Notes: generated by a model from the letters alone, not told the origin. A stretch of 64,000 nt of DNA from CAIWHR01 sp963846855 (GCA_963846855.1 CAWJXK010000001.1:1-64000); one strand, 5' to 3'. Shown: positions 8,158 through 17,140, numbered from the stretch's first letter. Program-made: numbers and translations.

Positions 8158-9156
8158 ATGCGTCTCGCAATTCGACGAAGCGGGTTTGCCGCGGGCCTGA
8201 TCCTGGCGGCTGCGCTGACCGTGCTCTGCGCGCTGGTCGCGTTGCCGGCATCTGCCGAGTATCCGGACCGACCGATCAGGCTGGTCGTTCCGTTTCCCGC
8301 CGGGGGAGGCGCGGACAACCTCGCGCGGATGATCATGCCGCGCGTCGCGCAGGCGCTCGGCGTCGCAATCGTCATCGACAACAAGCCGGGCGCGGGCGGC
8401 AACGTCGGCGCCGAGTTCGTCGCGCGCGCCGCGCCCGACGGCTACACGCTGCTCTACGGCACGAATGGCACGCACGCGATCAACGAGACGCTGTACGGCA
8501 ACCTGCGCTTCGATCCGGTCGCCGACTTCGCGCCGGTTTCGCGGATGACGCTGATCGCCGCGATGCTGATCGTCAACCCCGAAGTTCCCGCGAATTCGGT
8601 CGGCGAGCTCATCCGTTACGCGAAGGCGAACCCGGGAAAGCTCAACTTCGCGTCGGCCGGGAACGGGACGACGTCGCATCTCGCGGGCGAGCTGTTCAAG
8701 ACGATGGCGGGCATCGACATCGTCCACGTGCCCTACCGCGGCGGCGCGGCGGCGGCGACCGACCTGATGTCGGGCCAGGTCCAGATGATGATCGACGTGA
8801 TGCCGAACGCGTATCCGCTCGCGAAAGGCGGCAAGGTGCGCGGGCTCGCCGTGTCGACGGCGCAGCGTTTCCCCGGCGCGCCCGAGCTCCCGACAATCGC
8901 CGAGTCCGGCGTGCCGGGATTCGACGTGAGCGCGTGGGACGGCATCTTCGCGCCCGCGGGAACGCCTCCTGCCATCGTCGACCGGCTCAACTCGGCGATC
9001 CGGCAGGCCCTCGAGGAGAACGACCTCAGGGAAATGCTGATCGCGCACGGCGCCGTGGCCGTGCCGGGCTCGCCCGAGGACCTGGCGCGGCACGTTATCG
9101 CGGAAAAGGCGAAATGGGCAAAGATCATCCGCGCTTCCGGGGCGAAGGTCGACTGA
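8158..9156 (+). CDS. TctC/Bug-family tripartite tricarboxylate transporter binding protein
   Basis: Periplasmic solute-binding protein of the Bug family, 332 residues. It has a signal peptide (1-31, ending LPASA), then YPDRPIRLVVPFPAGGGADN, the IDNKPGAGGNVGAE loop, GTNGTHAIN and HVPYRGGAAAATDLMSGQV, all diagnostic of the family. The ATG at 8158 is chosen because it precedes the signal peptide; a longer in-frame version from 7876 would translate the repeat element. No TctA/TctB membrane genes are adjacent, as is common for orphan Bug proteins. No strong ribosome site remains upstream, because the element ends 4 bp before the ATG. Confidence 0.88.
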   Translation: MRLAIRRSGFAAGLILAAALTVLCALVALPASAEYPDRPIRLVVPFPAGGGADNLARMIMPRVAQALGVAIVIDNKPGAGGNVGAEFVARAAPDGYTLLYGTNGTHAINETLYGNLRFDPVADFAPVSRMTLIAAMLIVNPEVPANSVGELIRYAKANPGKLNFASAGNGTTSHLAGELFKTMAGIDIVHVPYRGGAAAATDLMSGQVQMMIDVMPNAYPLAKGGKVRGLAVSTAQRFPGAPELPTIAESGVPGFDVSAWDGIFAPAGTPPAIVDRLNSAIRQALEENDLREMLIAHGAVAVPGSPEDLARHVIAEKAKWAKIIRASGAKVD

Positions 9157-9560
9157 GCGGAGGCGTGCGCGAGGGGGGCGAGCCAAGGCCCGCAGGGCGC
9201 GTCCCGAGCGCGCGCGGCGGCCGACTTCGTGGAGCGACGAGTCAGCTCCACGGCTCGGAGGCCGCGGCGAGCTATGGTGTCCGAAGGGCGCGTCGCCGAG
9301 CGATGGAGGCGGCCGACGATTCGAAACTGCGCAATGCGGCACGCGTGCGGAGGCCGCGGACTGAGCGAGGCGGGCGAGCGAAGCGAGCCAAGGCCCGAGG
9401 ACACTCGCGCGAGCAGGGCGAAGCCAAGGAGCGAAGCTCGCGTCTGCGCGCGCGGGTGGCGGCCGACACGCGGATGTAGAACAATGCTGACGCGACGCGA
9501 AGGCCGCGCGTCGCCGAGCGATGGAGCGCGGCCGACGATTCGCGCGTGGCAATGGCATTG
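9157..9560. repeat. Family B repeat cluster (several degenerate units)
   Basis: Gap of 480 bp (9157-9636) between the TctC gene and menB. It is filled by at least four degenerate copies of a roughly 70-bp GC-rich unit containing GCCAAGGCCCG, AGGGCGCGTC, CGAGCGATGG and GCGGCCGAC. Related units occur at 37094-37170 and 46296-46365. The first unit begins directly at the stop codon (TGAGCGG). Frames are open through it by composition, but I see no credible protein. The last 75 bp hold the menB ribosome site (CGGAG, 9624-9628). Confidence 0.6.
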
Positions 9561-9636
9561 CGGGCAGAACAGGCCGACCACTAGCGCAGCAATCCAACGC
9601 GGTGCGCGGCGCCGCGCGACAACACGGAGTTCACCA

Positions 9637-10476
9637 ATGAACGCGTCAACACCGGCGGTGCCGGACTGGAATCCGGTGGCGGGCTACCAGGACATTCTGT
9701 ACGCGAAAGCCGCCGAGGGCATCGCGAAGATAACGATCAACCGTCCGGAAGTCAGGAACGCGTTCCGCCCGGAGACAGTGCAGGAATTGGAGGCGGCGTT
9801 CGCCGACGCGCGCGACGATGCCGGCATCGGCGTCGTGATCCTGACCGGCCAGGGACGCGACGCGTTCTGTTCCGGCGGCGACCAGCGCGTGCGCGGAGAG
9901 GGCGGCTACGTCGGCAAGGATGGCGTGCCGCGGCTCAATGTGCTCGACCTGCAGCGGCAGATCCGCACGCTGCCGAAGCCGGTGGTCGCGATGGTCGCGG
10001 GCTATGCGATCGGCGGCGGCCATGTGCTCCACATGATGTGCGACCTCACGATCGCCGCCGACAACGCGCGCTTCGGACAGACGGGGCCCAAGGTCGGCAG
10101 CTTCGACGGGGGCTACGGTGCCGCGTACATGGCGCGCATCGTCGGCCAGAAGAAGGCGCGCGAGATCTGGTTCCTCTGTCGCCAGTACGACGCCGCGCAG
10201 GCGCTCGAGATGGGCCTCGTCAACTGCGTCGTGCCCTACGAGCAGCTGGAGGCCGAGACCGTTCAGTGGTGCCGTGAAATGCTCGCAATGAGCCCGATAG
10301 CGCTGCGCTGTCTCAAGGCTGCGCTCAACGCCGATTGCGACGGCCAGGCGGGCCTACAGGAGCTCGCCGGCAACGCGACGCTGCTCTACTACCTGTCGGC
10401 GGAGGGACAGGAGGGCAGGAACGCGTATCTCGAGAAGCGCAAGCCCGACTTCCGCAAGTTTCGTCGTCTCCCCTGA
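9637..10476 (+). CDS. menB: 1,4-dihydroxy-2-naphthoyl-CoA synthase MenB
   Basis: Crotonase-fold enzyme that closes the second ring of the naphthoquinone nucleus from o-succinylbenzoyl-CoA. The 279-residue length fits MenB. Specific motifs are FCSGGDQ at 77-83, the oxyanion-hole GYAIGGGH (122-129) and GSFDGGYG at 154-161, which separate MenB from general enoyl-CoA hydratases. The ATG at 9637 is preceded by CGGAG. It is followed after 7 bp by menE, so the two form a pair. Naphthoquinone genes are not universal in betaproteobacteria, which mostly rely on ubiquinone. Confidence 0.9.
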   Translation: MNASTPAVPDWNPVAGYQDILYAKAAEGIAKITINRPEVRNAFRPETVQELEAAFADARDDAGIGVVILTGQGRDAFCSGGDQRVRGEGGYVGKDGVPRLNVLDLQRQIRTLPKPVVAMVAGYAIGGGHVLHMMCDLTIAADNARFGQTGPKVGSFDGGYGAAYMARIVGQKKAREIWFLCRQYDAAQALEMGLVNCVVPYEQLEAETVQWCREMLAMSPIALRCLKAALNADCDGQAGLQELAGNATLLYYLSAEGQEGRNAYLEKRKPDFRKFRRLP

Positions 10477-10483
10477 AGCTGGA

Positions 10484-11827
10484 ATGGGCGGCGCGCTTTC
10501 GATCTTCGCCGCCGCGCGCGAAGCCGGCGACCGCCCCGCGCTCGACGCAGACGGCCGCGTCCTCACCTTCGCAGCGCTCGCGGCGCTCGTGCGCGAGCGC
10601 ATCGATGCGTCGGGCACGCTTTGGCGTGACGGCGAGCCTTCGACGCTCACGGGCGCGGCCACGGTCGACGCGCTCGTCGCGCTCTACGCGCATCTCGAAA
10701 TGCGGACACCGGTGCTGCTTTTGCACCCGCGCCTCACCGCGCCCGAGCGCGATGAGCAGGAAGCGGCCGCGGCGCGCGCGGGCCCGCTGCCGCATGCAAA
10801 GGCCGCGGCGATCATCTACACGTCGGGTACCACGGGAACACCGCGCGCGGCGGTGCTCTCGCGCGGTGCGCTCGAGGCGTCCGCCGCCGCGAGCGCGGCG
10901 AATCTCGGCTGGAAAGCGGATGACCGCTGGCTGCTTTGCATGCCGATCGCGCATGTCGGCGGGCTGTCGATCGTCACGCGCTGCCTCGTCGCGCGTCGCT
11001 GCGTCGTGCTGACGCCGAAGTTCGACGCGCAGCGGTTGCCGTCCGTGATCGCCGATCGACGCGTGACGCTCGCTTCGTTCGTGCCGGCAATGCTGGCACG
11101 CGCGCTCGACGCGCATCCGGAGTGGCGCGCCCCCCCGCATCTTCGTGCAATCCTGGTCGGCGGCGCCGCCCTGCCGGCTGCCCTGCTGCGGCGCGCCGTC
11201 GAACGGGGCTTCCCCGTGCTGCCGTCCTACGGGCTCACCGAGAGCTGCGCGCAGATCGTCGCGGTGCCGTACGCCGCGCGGCGCGACCCCGCGGAGTACG
11301 GTTCAGGCATGCCGCTGGCCGGCGTGCAGGCGCGAATCGTCGACGGCCGGATCCAGGTCCGCGGCCCGATGCTGATGGCGGGCTACTGGAACGGACCTTC
11401 GCTCGCGCCGGGCGAGTGGTTCGACACGGGTGACATTGGCGAGATCGACGCGCGCGGTTGCGTCCACGTGCATGCGCGGCGCACCGACCTCATCGTCACC
11501 GGTGGCGAGAACGTGTACCCCGCCGAAGTGGAGCGCGCGCTCGAGGCGATGCCGGGCATCCGCGCGGCGGGCGTGTTCGGCGTCGCCAGCGACGAATGGG
11601 GACAGGAAGTTGCCGCGGCGCTTGTCGCATCCGCCGCGCCGCCGCGCGACTTCGATCTTGCGCTCCACGTCGTGGCGCGGCTCGCGCCGCACAAGCGGCC
11701 GCGTCACGTCTGCTACGTGAGCGAGCTCCCGCATTCCGCGGGCGGCAAGCTCGACCGCGCCGCCCTCGCGGCGTGCGCCAAGGCGCTGCGCCCGCTCGCG
11801 CCACCGCGCGGCGACGGTTCCAGCTGA
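10484..11827 (+). CDS. menE: o-Succinylbenzoate-CoA ligase MenE
   Basis: Acyl-adenylate-forming enzyme that makes o-succinylbenzoyl-CoA, the substrate of the MenB encoded just upstream. It has 447 residues. The AMP-binding P-loop reads YTSGTTGTPRA (112-122), with SYGLTESCAQ, WFDTGDIG, the hinge region RRTDLIVTGGENVYPAEVE and the C-terminal Lys motif SAGGKLDR. The N-terminal domain is rather short, as in MenE. An annotation as a generic acyl-CoA ligase would be possible without the menB neighbour; the pairing makes MenE most likely. Confidence 0.82.
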   Translation: MGGALSIFAAAREAGDRPALDADGRVLTFAALAALVRERIDASGTLWRDGEPSTLTGAATVDALVALYAHLEMRTPVLLLHPRLTAPERDEQEAAAARAGPLPHAKAAAIIYTSGTTGTPRAAVLSRGALEASAAASAANLGWKADDRWLLCMPIAHVGGLSIVTRCLVARRCVVLTPKFDAQRLPSVIADRRVTLASFVPAMLARALDAHPEWRAPPHLRAILVGGAALPAALLRRAVERGFPVLPSYGLTESCAQIVAVPYAARRDPAEYGSGMPLAGVQARIVDGRIQVRGPMLMAGYWNGPSLAPGEWFDTGDIGEIDARGCVHVHARRTDLIVTGGENVYPAEVERALEAMPGIRAAGVFGVASDEWGQEVAAALVASAAPPRDFDLALHVVARLAPHKRPRHVCYVSELPHSAGGKLDRAALAACAKALRPLAPPRGDGSS

Positions 11828-11842
11828 AGGCGGACGCGCCGT

Positions 11843-12514
11843 TCAGTCACGCGCCAGCGCCGCGAGCGCCGCGAGCGCACCCGGGAGCTCGCCCGGATCC
11901 GCGACGATCGCGTCGGCGCCGGCGCGCTCGAGCTCGCTGCGAGACCCGTAGCCCCACAATGCGCCGACGGCGCGCGCGCCGTTCGCATGGGCCGCGCGAA
12001 CGTCGTGCTCGCGATCGCCGATCATCGTGCAGGCATCGGCGTCGAGACGTTCGCGCTCGACCAGGCGGGCGACGAGCGTCGCCTTGTCGTCGAGCGACCC
12101 GCCGAGGTCGGCGCCGTAGACTGCCGAAAAATGTGGCGCGAGGCCGAAATGCGCGACGATCCGTTCCGCGTAGAGCTGCGGCTTGGACGTGCACAGCAGC
12201 ATCGTCGCGCCGGTTGCGGCGAGCCGCGCGAGTGCAGCCGGCACACCCGCGTAGACGATGTTCTCGCGCCAGCCTGTCGTCGCGTAGCGCTCGCGATAAT
12301 GCGCGAGCGCGCGCTCGATCGTCGCGGCGTCGTCGGTCGCAAGGAGCCGCGCGAACGATTGCCGCAGCGGCGGTCCGACGCAGCCGCGCAGCGCCGCGTC
12401 GGACGGCGCTGCCGTGTCGAGCGCCGCGAGGGCGTGCCGGATCGAGCGCGCGATGCCCTCGAAGTTGTCCGTGAGCGTCCCGTCGAGATCAATGAGCAAG
12501 GTGCCGATCTTCAT
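11843..12514 (-). CDS. HAD hydrolase, phosphoglycolate phosphatase-like
   Basis: A 223-residue HAD-superfamily phosphatase with the nucleophile motif DLDGT at 9-13, the motif II Ser/Thr in CTSKP, a Lys in DDKATLV and the motif III GDREHD. The cap domain is the helical C1 type of Gph/PGP enzymes. Start taken at MKIGTLL (12514) rather than at an ATG 60 bp further upstream, because the fold begins there. It lies tail to tail with menE. The natural substrate (2-phosphoglycolate or another small phosphate ester) is not fixed by sequence. Confidence 0.75.
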   Translation of the reverse strand: MKIGTLLIDLDGTLTDNFEGIARSIRHALAALDTAAPSDAALRGCVGPPLRQSFARLLATDDAATIERALAHYRERYATTGWRENIVYAGVPAALARLAATGATMLLCTSKPQLYAERIVAHFGLAPHFSAVYGADLGGSLDDKATLVARLVERERLDADACTMIGDREHDVRAAHANGARAVGALWGYGSRSELERAGADAIVADPGELPGALAALAALARD

Positions 12515-12534
12515 CGTAGGGAGCTTGCGGCGGA

Positions 12535-12790
12535 GACGTTTTGGGCGCAGTTCAAGGCGCGAGCCCGAGAGCATATCGGGAATACGCCGAGGGCGAGCAA
12601 CGCAGCATTAGGCAAATGAGGCGCCCAAAGCGCCCCGTCCCTTCGCTCATTTGGGTGCCGCTGCCAAAAAAGCGCGTCTGCTTTGTTGCTCGGCTTGCGA
12701 AGATTCACGATATTCGCTGCGCCTCGCCCCGCGCATCCATCGCTTTTTGGCCCGGCAACGCACGTGAAATCAGGCCCGACAGGCTCCTTG
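12535..12790. repeat. Intergenic repeat-like element (family D, single copy here)
   Basis: Non-coding gap between two minus-strand genes. It contains CGAGCAACGCAGCATTAGG, CAAATGAGGCGCCCAAAGC and AGGCTCCTTGG near its right end, resembling the interior and ends of family A (GGCAAATGAGG, AGGCTCCT) but without the same terminal inverted repeat. It is more AT-rich in patches than the flanking genes. No gene was seen in it. Confidence 0.45.
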
Positions 12791-12792
12791 GC

Positions 12793-13191
12793 TCAATTCC
12801 CTGAGCCGGGTTTGAGGCGCAGCCGATAATCGACCAGCGCGCCCGCCGGACCCGCCTCCCACGACAGGCAGTAGCTCTCGGGCAGGCGGGCGAGAAAGAT
12901 GCCGGAGTCGCCCTGCGACTTCTCGCGCACGACCGGAGCGAGCGTTGCCGCGCCTTCGCGATAAGAGATGTCGAAGTTCACTGGATCGGCGCTGCTGTAG
13001 CTGTATTCGAGGCGATCGCCCGGCCGCATCCGAACGCACTCCCCGAGGCTCTGGTACGGAGCGAGGCGCTCGCCGGTCACCTCGCGCGGCACGTCCGGAA
13101 CCAGTGCCGGACGCGCGCAGCCGCCGGAGAGCGCGAGGACCCAGAGCGCGCACAGCGCACGTGCGCAATCGCGACCGGCGGCCGCCGTCAC
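12793..13191 (-). CDS. Putative small lipoprotein
   Basis: A 132-residue protein starting at GTG 13191, which overlaps the stop of the upstream GNAT gene (GTGA). A hydrophobic segment ends in a lipobox, LALSGGC, so the mature protein should be lipid-anchored in the envelope. The rest (RLAPYQSLGECVRMRPGDRLEY to YRLRLKPGSGN) has two further Cys and a beta-rich look, but I do not recognise a family. Coupled translation with the acetyltransferase gene is likely. Confidence 0.6.
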   Translation of the reverse strand: MTAAAGRDCARALCALWVLALSGGCARPALVPDVPREVTGERLAPYQSLGECVRMRPGDRLEYSYSSADPVNFDISYREGAATLAPVVREKSQGDSGIFLARLPESYCLSWEAGPAGALVDYRLRLKPGSGN

Positions 13192-13787
13192 CGCGATTTC
13201 CGGCGGTGGGCGCGCCAGTCCTCGGCCAGCATGGCGAAGCGCACATGGTCGCGCCAGCATCCGCCGATCTTGACGTAGCGGCGAGAATAGCCCTCGCGGA
13301 CGAATCCCGCACCGCGCACGAAGGCGAGCGAGCGCTTGTTGCCGGGCTGCACGTTCACCTCGACACGATGCAGGCGCAGCGCGCCGAAGGCGGCGCCGAG
13401 CGCCAGCGAGAGCCCTTCGGCCATGTACCCTTCGCCCGCGAGTGGCGCGAACGCGTAATACCCGAGGTAGGCGCTCTGAAAGCTGCCTCGGACGATCTCG
13501 CTGAAATTGAAGACGCCGACGAGCGCGTCGTCGGCGGCGCGCAGCACGACGAACCCGGCATGTGTCGCACGGCGCGGGTCACGCGCCGCCGGCGCGGCGA
13601 AGCGCTCCACATAGGCGCGGAAAAGCGTCGGGGTCGTGGGCGCGCGCACCCACGTCGCATGGAGGTTGCGGCTCGCCTTTGCGGCCGCGAGGAAGGATGC
13701 GACATCATCATGTTTCGGCGCGCGCAGATAGACGCGGCACCCGGCGCGCCGATGCACGATCGTGGACTGCTTGCGAGACGTAGGCAT
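13188..13787 (-). CDS. GNAT-family N-acetyltransferase (RimJ/RimL type)
   Basis: A 199-residue acetyltransferase of the RimJ-like group, which acetylates protein N-termini or small amines using acetyl-CoA. Recognisable parts are VYLRAPKHDDVASFLAAAKASR, the YLGYYAFAPLAGEGYMAEGL strand-loop that binds acetyl-CoA, and HRVEVNVQPGNKRSLAFVRGAGFVREGYSR. Start at MPTSRKQ (13787), 31 bp from the divergent reductase gene; a longer in-frame start at 13889 would run into that gene. Confidence 0.8.
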   Translation of the reverse strand: MPTSRKQSTIVHRRAGCRVYLRAPKHDDVASFLAAAKASRNLHATWVRAPTTPTLFRAYVERFAAPAARDPRRATHAGFVVLRAADDALVGVFNFSEIVRGSFQSAYLGYYAFAPLAGEGYMAEGLSLALGAAFGALRLHRVEVNVQPGNKRSLAFVRGAGFVREGYSRRYVKIGGCWRDHVRFAMLAEDWRAHRRKSR

Positions 13788-13818
13788 AATCCGAATTTTA
13801 CCGATTCGGGCAATCGCC

Positions 13819-14577
13819 TTGACGAAGAAATGGATTGAGGGCCGCGTCGTCGGCACGCAGCGCTGGACCGACCGCCTCGTGTCGCTCAAGGTCGAGGCGC
13901 CCGAAGTGACGTTCGTCGCCGGACAGTTCGGTCGGCTCGCACTGCCGGCGCCCCCTGGCTCGAAGGAGGAGATGATCGGGCGGCCTTATTCGTTCGTGAA
14001 CAGCCCACAGTCCTCGCCGCACGAGTTCTATTTCATCGCGCTCCCCGACGGACCCCTGTCGCCGCGCCTCGCGGCGCTCTCGCCCGGCGAGTCGGTGTGG
14101 ATGCTGCCGCAGGCCAACGGCTTCTTTTCCGTGGCGGAGGTGCCTCCTGCGGACGTGCTGTGGTGCCTGTCGACGGGCACCGGCATCGGCCCGTTCCTCT
14201 CGATCCTGCGCACCGACCTCCCGTGGCAACGTTACGGCAGGATCGTCCTGGTGCACGCCGTGCGGTTCGCGCAGGAGCTCACCTATCGCGACGTCATCGG
14301 CAGCATCGGCGCCGCGCATCCGGGCGCGTTCACCCGCGTCGCGATCGTGAGCCGCGAGCCGCACGCCGATGCGCTGTCCGGGCGCATTCCCGAGGCGATC
14401 CGCGACGGCCGCCTCGAGGCCGCCGCCGGGGTCGCGCTCTCGGCCGAGAATTCGCAGGTAATGCTGTGCGGAAATCCCGCGATGGTCGACGACACGCAGA
14501 AGATGCTGGAGACGCGCGGCATGCGGCGCCATCGGCGCCGGGAACCGGGGCAGATCACCGTCGAAACGTACTGGTGA
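13819..14577 (+). CDS. fpr: Ferredoxin-NADP+ reductase
   Basis: FAD enzyme exchanging electrons between NADPH and ferredoxin/flavodoxin, 252 residues. The FAD-binding motif is GRPYSFVNSPQ, the NADP motif is STGTGIGPFLSILR, and the protein ends in the family-typical RRREPGQITVETYW. The start is a TTG at 13819; the in-frame ATG further upstream (13762) lies within the opposing GNAT gene, and the family normally begins KWxEGxV as here. It is divergent from the GNAT gene across a 31-bp spacer carrying a small dyad (CCGAAT...ATTCGG). Confidence 0.85.
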   Translation: MTKKWIEGRVVGTQRWTDRLVSLKVEAPEVTFVAGQFGRLALPAPPGSKEEMIGRPYSFVNSPQSSPHEFYFIALPDGPLSPRLAALSPGESVWMLPQANGFFSVAEVPPADVLWCLSTGTGIGPFLSILRTDLPWQRYGRIVLVHAVRFAQELTYRDVIGSIGAAHPGAFTRVAIVSREPHADALSGRIPEAIRDGRLEAAAGVALSAENSQVMLCGNPAMVDDTQKMLETRGMRRHRRREPGQITVETYW

Positions 14578-14661
14578 CGGCACTCCGCCACGGCCCGTGA
14601 CGTCAAGTCGGGGAGGGAAGTCGCCGGGACGAGGCCATGCGCCGCCCCGTGGAGCCCGACG

Positions 14662-15171
14662 TTACTTCGAGACTTCGATCAGCTCGACGTCGAACACCAA
14701 TGTCGCGTTGGGTGGGATGACGCCGCCGGCACCGCGCGCGCCGTAGCCCATCTGCGGCGGAATCACCAGAGTCCGCTTGCCGCCGGTCTTCATTCCGGCC
14801 ACGCCTTCGTCCCAGCCCTTGATGACCTTGCCGCCGCCCAGCGGGAAGCTGAACGGCTCCTTCCGGTCCACCGAGCTGTCGAATTTGGCGCCATGGCCAT
14901 CGGGCGCAGCGGGGTCGTAAAGCCACCCGGTGTAGTGCACGATCACGGTTTTTCCAGCGACGGCTTCCGCGCCAGTTCCTTGTTTTGTATCTATTTTCTT
15001 CAGTTCAGTCACGTTGGCACCGATTTTGCTCGACAAAGTGGGAGAGGTGGCTTGCGCCGGCGCATTGGCGGGCGGCGTAGCCGTTTGGCCGAAGGCGGGA
15101 CCGGCCGCGGCAAAAGACAATGCAATCCCGCTCAGGAGAGCAACAGGTCGGACATAACAACGATGAAACAT
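14662..15171 (-). CDS. FKBP-type peptidyl-prolyl cis-trans isomerase, exported
   Basis: A 169-residue protein with a signal peptide (1-28, AGPAFGQ) and one FKBP domain: VIVHYTGWLYDP, FDSSVDRKEPFSFPLGGGKVIKGWDEG, GGKRTLVIPPQMGYGARG and PNATLVFDVELIEV. All the usual active-site aromatics appear to be present. It should act as a periplasmic foldase. It is divergent from the large PilZ-like gene, with 274 bp between the starts; a TATAAA-like hexamer at 15314-15319 could serve the rightward gene. Confidence 0.88.
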   Translation of the reverse strand: MFHRCYVRPVALLSGIALSFAAAGPAFGQTATPPANAPAQATSPTLSSKIGANVTELKKIDTKQGTGAEAVAGKTVIVHYTGWLYDPAAPDGHGAKFDSSVDRKEPFSFPLGGGKVIKGWDEGVAGMKTGGKRTLVIPPQMGYGARGAGGVIPPNATLVFDVELIEVSK

Positions 15172-15445
15172 CGATGAGCCTCGTTTTCAATTTGTTGAAC
15201 GTTTTGCCAGCGGCAGCAATCACTTCGGTGATTGTTGCGGGTCGGCGGCCGCGCTTCAGCGCAGCGATTGTAGCCGACATCTGCGTGATTTTGCGCGGCT
15301 CCCGAAATTCGGCTATAAAGTACGCTTCCCACGGCAGCATGGCGCCCGCGTTCACACGGCGGCGGGACTCGCCATCTCCGGGGCTCGCGCGAGTTGCGGC
15401 ATGCGCGGCGATGTCGTCGCGCCGGTTGCGTTCGGTACGGTGACC

Positions 15446-17140
15446 ATGTTCGGATTCCTGACCCAACAGACGAAGGATCGCCCTGATCCTCTGCTGACGC
15501 CCAAAAGCGCGTCGGCCTGGTTGCGTCAGCTGCCATCGCTTGACGTGATCGGCCGTCAGCAGCACGTGATGCGCGCCTTCGAGGGCATGCGCCAGGCAAA
15601 CCGCGGGATCGATTTCAATCGAGTCGCCGCGCTCGAATTCCTCGACAGCGCGCTCGGCGCCGATCGCCGCCAGCTGATCAAGCAATACGTCGAGAACGTC
15701 GAGTCGTCGGCGCGCCTCTCCGACCGCCTGTGGCAGGCGCTGCTGGAGATGACGCAGGGCTTCACCAGCGCGTATCAGGCGTCGCTCGCCCATGCCGTGG
15801 AATCGGACAATCCGCGCTGGAAGCCGGTGATTCCGCGGCTGTTCTCGCGCCTCATTCACTACCACGGCACCGACGCGAAGCTTCGCGTGTTCCGCTACGA
15901 GCGCTGGATCCCTGCCAAGTGGGTCGAGCTGCACCGCCTTTACATGCGCGCGGTCGAGTTCGAGATCGAGCGCGTGCCGGTCACGCACGCGAGCGTCACG
16001 TCGCACACGTCGCAGTGGACGATCGAGCAGGAATACCTGATGGTGCTACTGATCCATCAGCTCAACACCGGCAACCTCTCTCCGGCGGAGCTCGACTGGG
16101 CGACCGCGCAATTGCGTGCGTGGAGCCGCCGCCTCGAGCTCGACGCCGTGCCGCGCTCGCTCGAGGGATTCTTCGTCGACGTCGCCGGCAAGGGCGGCCT
16201 CGTGCGCCGCACGGGCCAGGATTCCGGCTCGATGCTGCGCTACGTCGACACGACGCCGCTGTGCGAACAGCTCGACCGCGCGATCCAGGCGCTGCGCCAG
16301 GCCGAGGCGACCGACCAGGGGCCCGCGGCGCCGATCAACCAGCAGCGCATTGCGACGCTCGACAAGGTGCGCCCTGCCATCGCGCCGAATCTTTTTGCGG
16401 ACATGCGGCGCGATCCGCGCATCGCCGTTTCGGTCGTCGCGCGCGTGCGCGTCGGCCTCCCCAGGATCTGCCGCGACCTTTCGACTAAGGATGACAAGGA
16501 CGCCGCCGACGCGTCCAGCGTCACCGAGCAGATCGAGGTCTACGCGGTCGCCGACGGGCCGCGCATCAAGCGCCGGATGTTCGACGAGAACGATTCGCTC
16601 GCGGCGTCGATCTCGTCGTTCAGCGATCCGATGTGGCAGGTGAAGGACCGCAGCGTCGCGGGACTTCGCATCGCGGCATCGGGAGGCATCGGGCAGAGCC
16701 TCGCGCTCGGCGCGCTCGTCGCAGTGCGCCAGTCGGACGTCAGCGACTGGGTGCTGGGCGTCGTGCGCCGCCTCAACAAGGTCTCCAACGACGAGGTGGA
16801 AGCCGGCGTGTCGATCATCGCCGAGCGGCTCGTTCCCGTCGTGCTGCACGGCAAGCGCGAGTCCAAGGAAGATCTCGGAATGATCGTCAACGGCATCGAC
16901 GTCTCGACGATGGGGGCCCGCTTCGACGGGCTGTACCTTCCGCCGCCGTCGCGACCCGACAAGCCGCTCGCCGTGAAGACGCTGATCGTCCCGACCTCCG
17001 AGTACGTGGAAGGGCGTCGCGTGATCCTCACCACCGGCCGATCCGTCTACACGGTTGCATTGCGCAACCTGGTCGAGCAACGCGCGGAGTGGAGCTGGGT
17101 GGCGATTCAGATCGTCGAGAAGAAGCCCAAGGAGCTCTGA
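15446..17140 (+). CDS. Large PilZ-like conserved protein of unknown function
   Basis: A 564-residue cytosolic protein, mainly helical in its first 300 residues, with a C-terminal region that looks like a degenerate PilZ/beta-barrel: DRSVAGLRIAASGG, then LGALVAVRQSDVSDWVLGVVRRL and a final VYTVALRNLVEQRAEWSWVAIQIV. The sequence DxSxxGxxI is the second half of a c-di-GMP-binding PilZ signature; the RxxxR half is not obvious, so binding is uncertain. Start at ATG 15446 (MFGFLTQQ). No transmembrane segment is seen. Conserved in betaproteobacteria as far as I can recall; function not established. Confidence 0.6.
   Translation: MFGFLTQQTKDRPDPLLTPKSASAWLRQLPSLDVIGRQQHVMRAFEGMRQANRGIDFNRVAALEFLDSALGADRRQLIKQYVENVESSARLSDRLWQALLEMTQGFTSAYQASLAHAVESDNPRWKPVIPRLFSRLIHYHGTDAKLRVFRYERWIPAKWVELHRLYMRAVEFEIERVPVTHASVTSHTSQWTIEQEYLMVLLIHQLNTGNLSPAELDWATAQLRAWSRRLELDAVPRSLEGFFVDVAGKGGLVRRTGQDSGSMLRYVDTTPLCEQLDRAIQALRQAEATDQGPAAPINQQRIATLDKVRPAIAPNLFADMRRDPRIAVSVVARVRVGLPRICRDLSTKDDKDAADASSVTEQIEVYAVADGPRIKRRMFDENDSLAASISSFSDPMWQVKDRSVAGLRIAASGGIGQSLALGALVAVRQSDVSDWVLGVVRRLNKVSNDEVEAGVSIIAERLVPVVLHGKRESKEDLGMIVNGIDVSTMGARFDGLYLPPPSRPDKPLAVKTLIVPTSEYVEGRRVILTTGRSVYTVALRNLVEQRAEWSWVAIQIVEKKPKEL

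Noticed and set aside
7873..9597. Long minus-strand frame opposite the TctC gene (574 codons)
   Set aside because: Antisense frame typical of high-GC DNA; its product is compositionally biased and covers a well-supported gene.
9229..9636. In-frame upstream extension of menB
   Set aside because: Encodes repeat-derived Arg/Ala-rich sequence; MenB starts normally at 9637 with a ribosome site.
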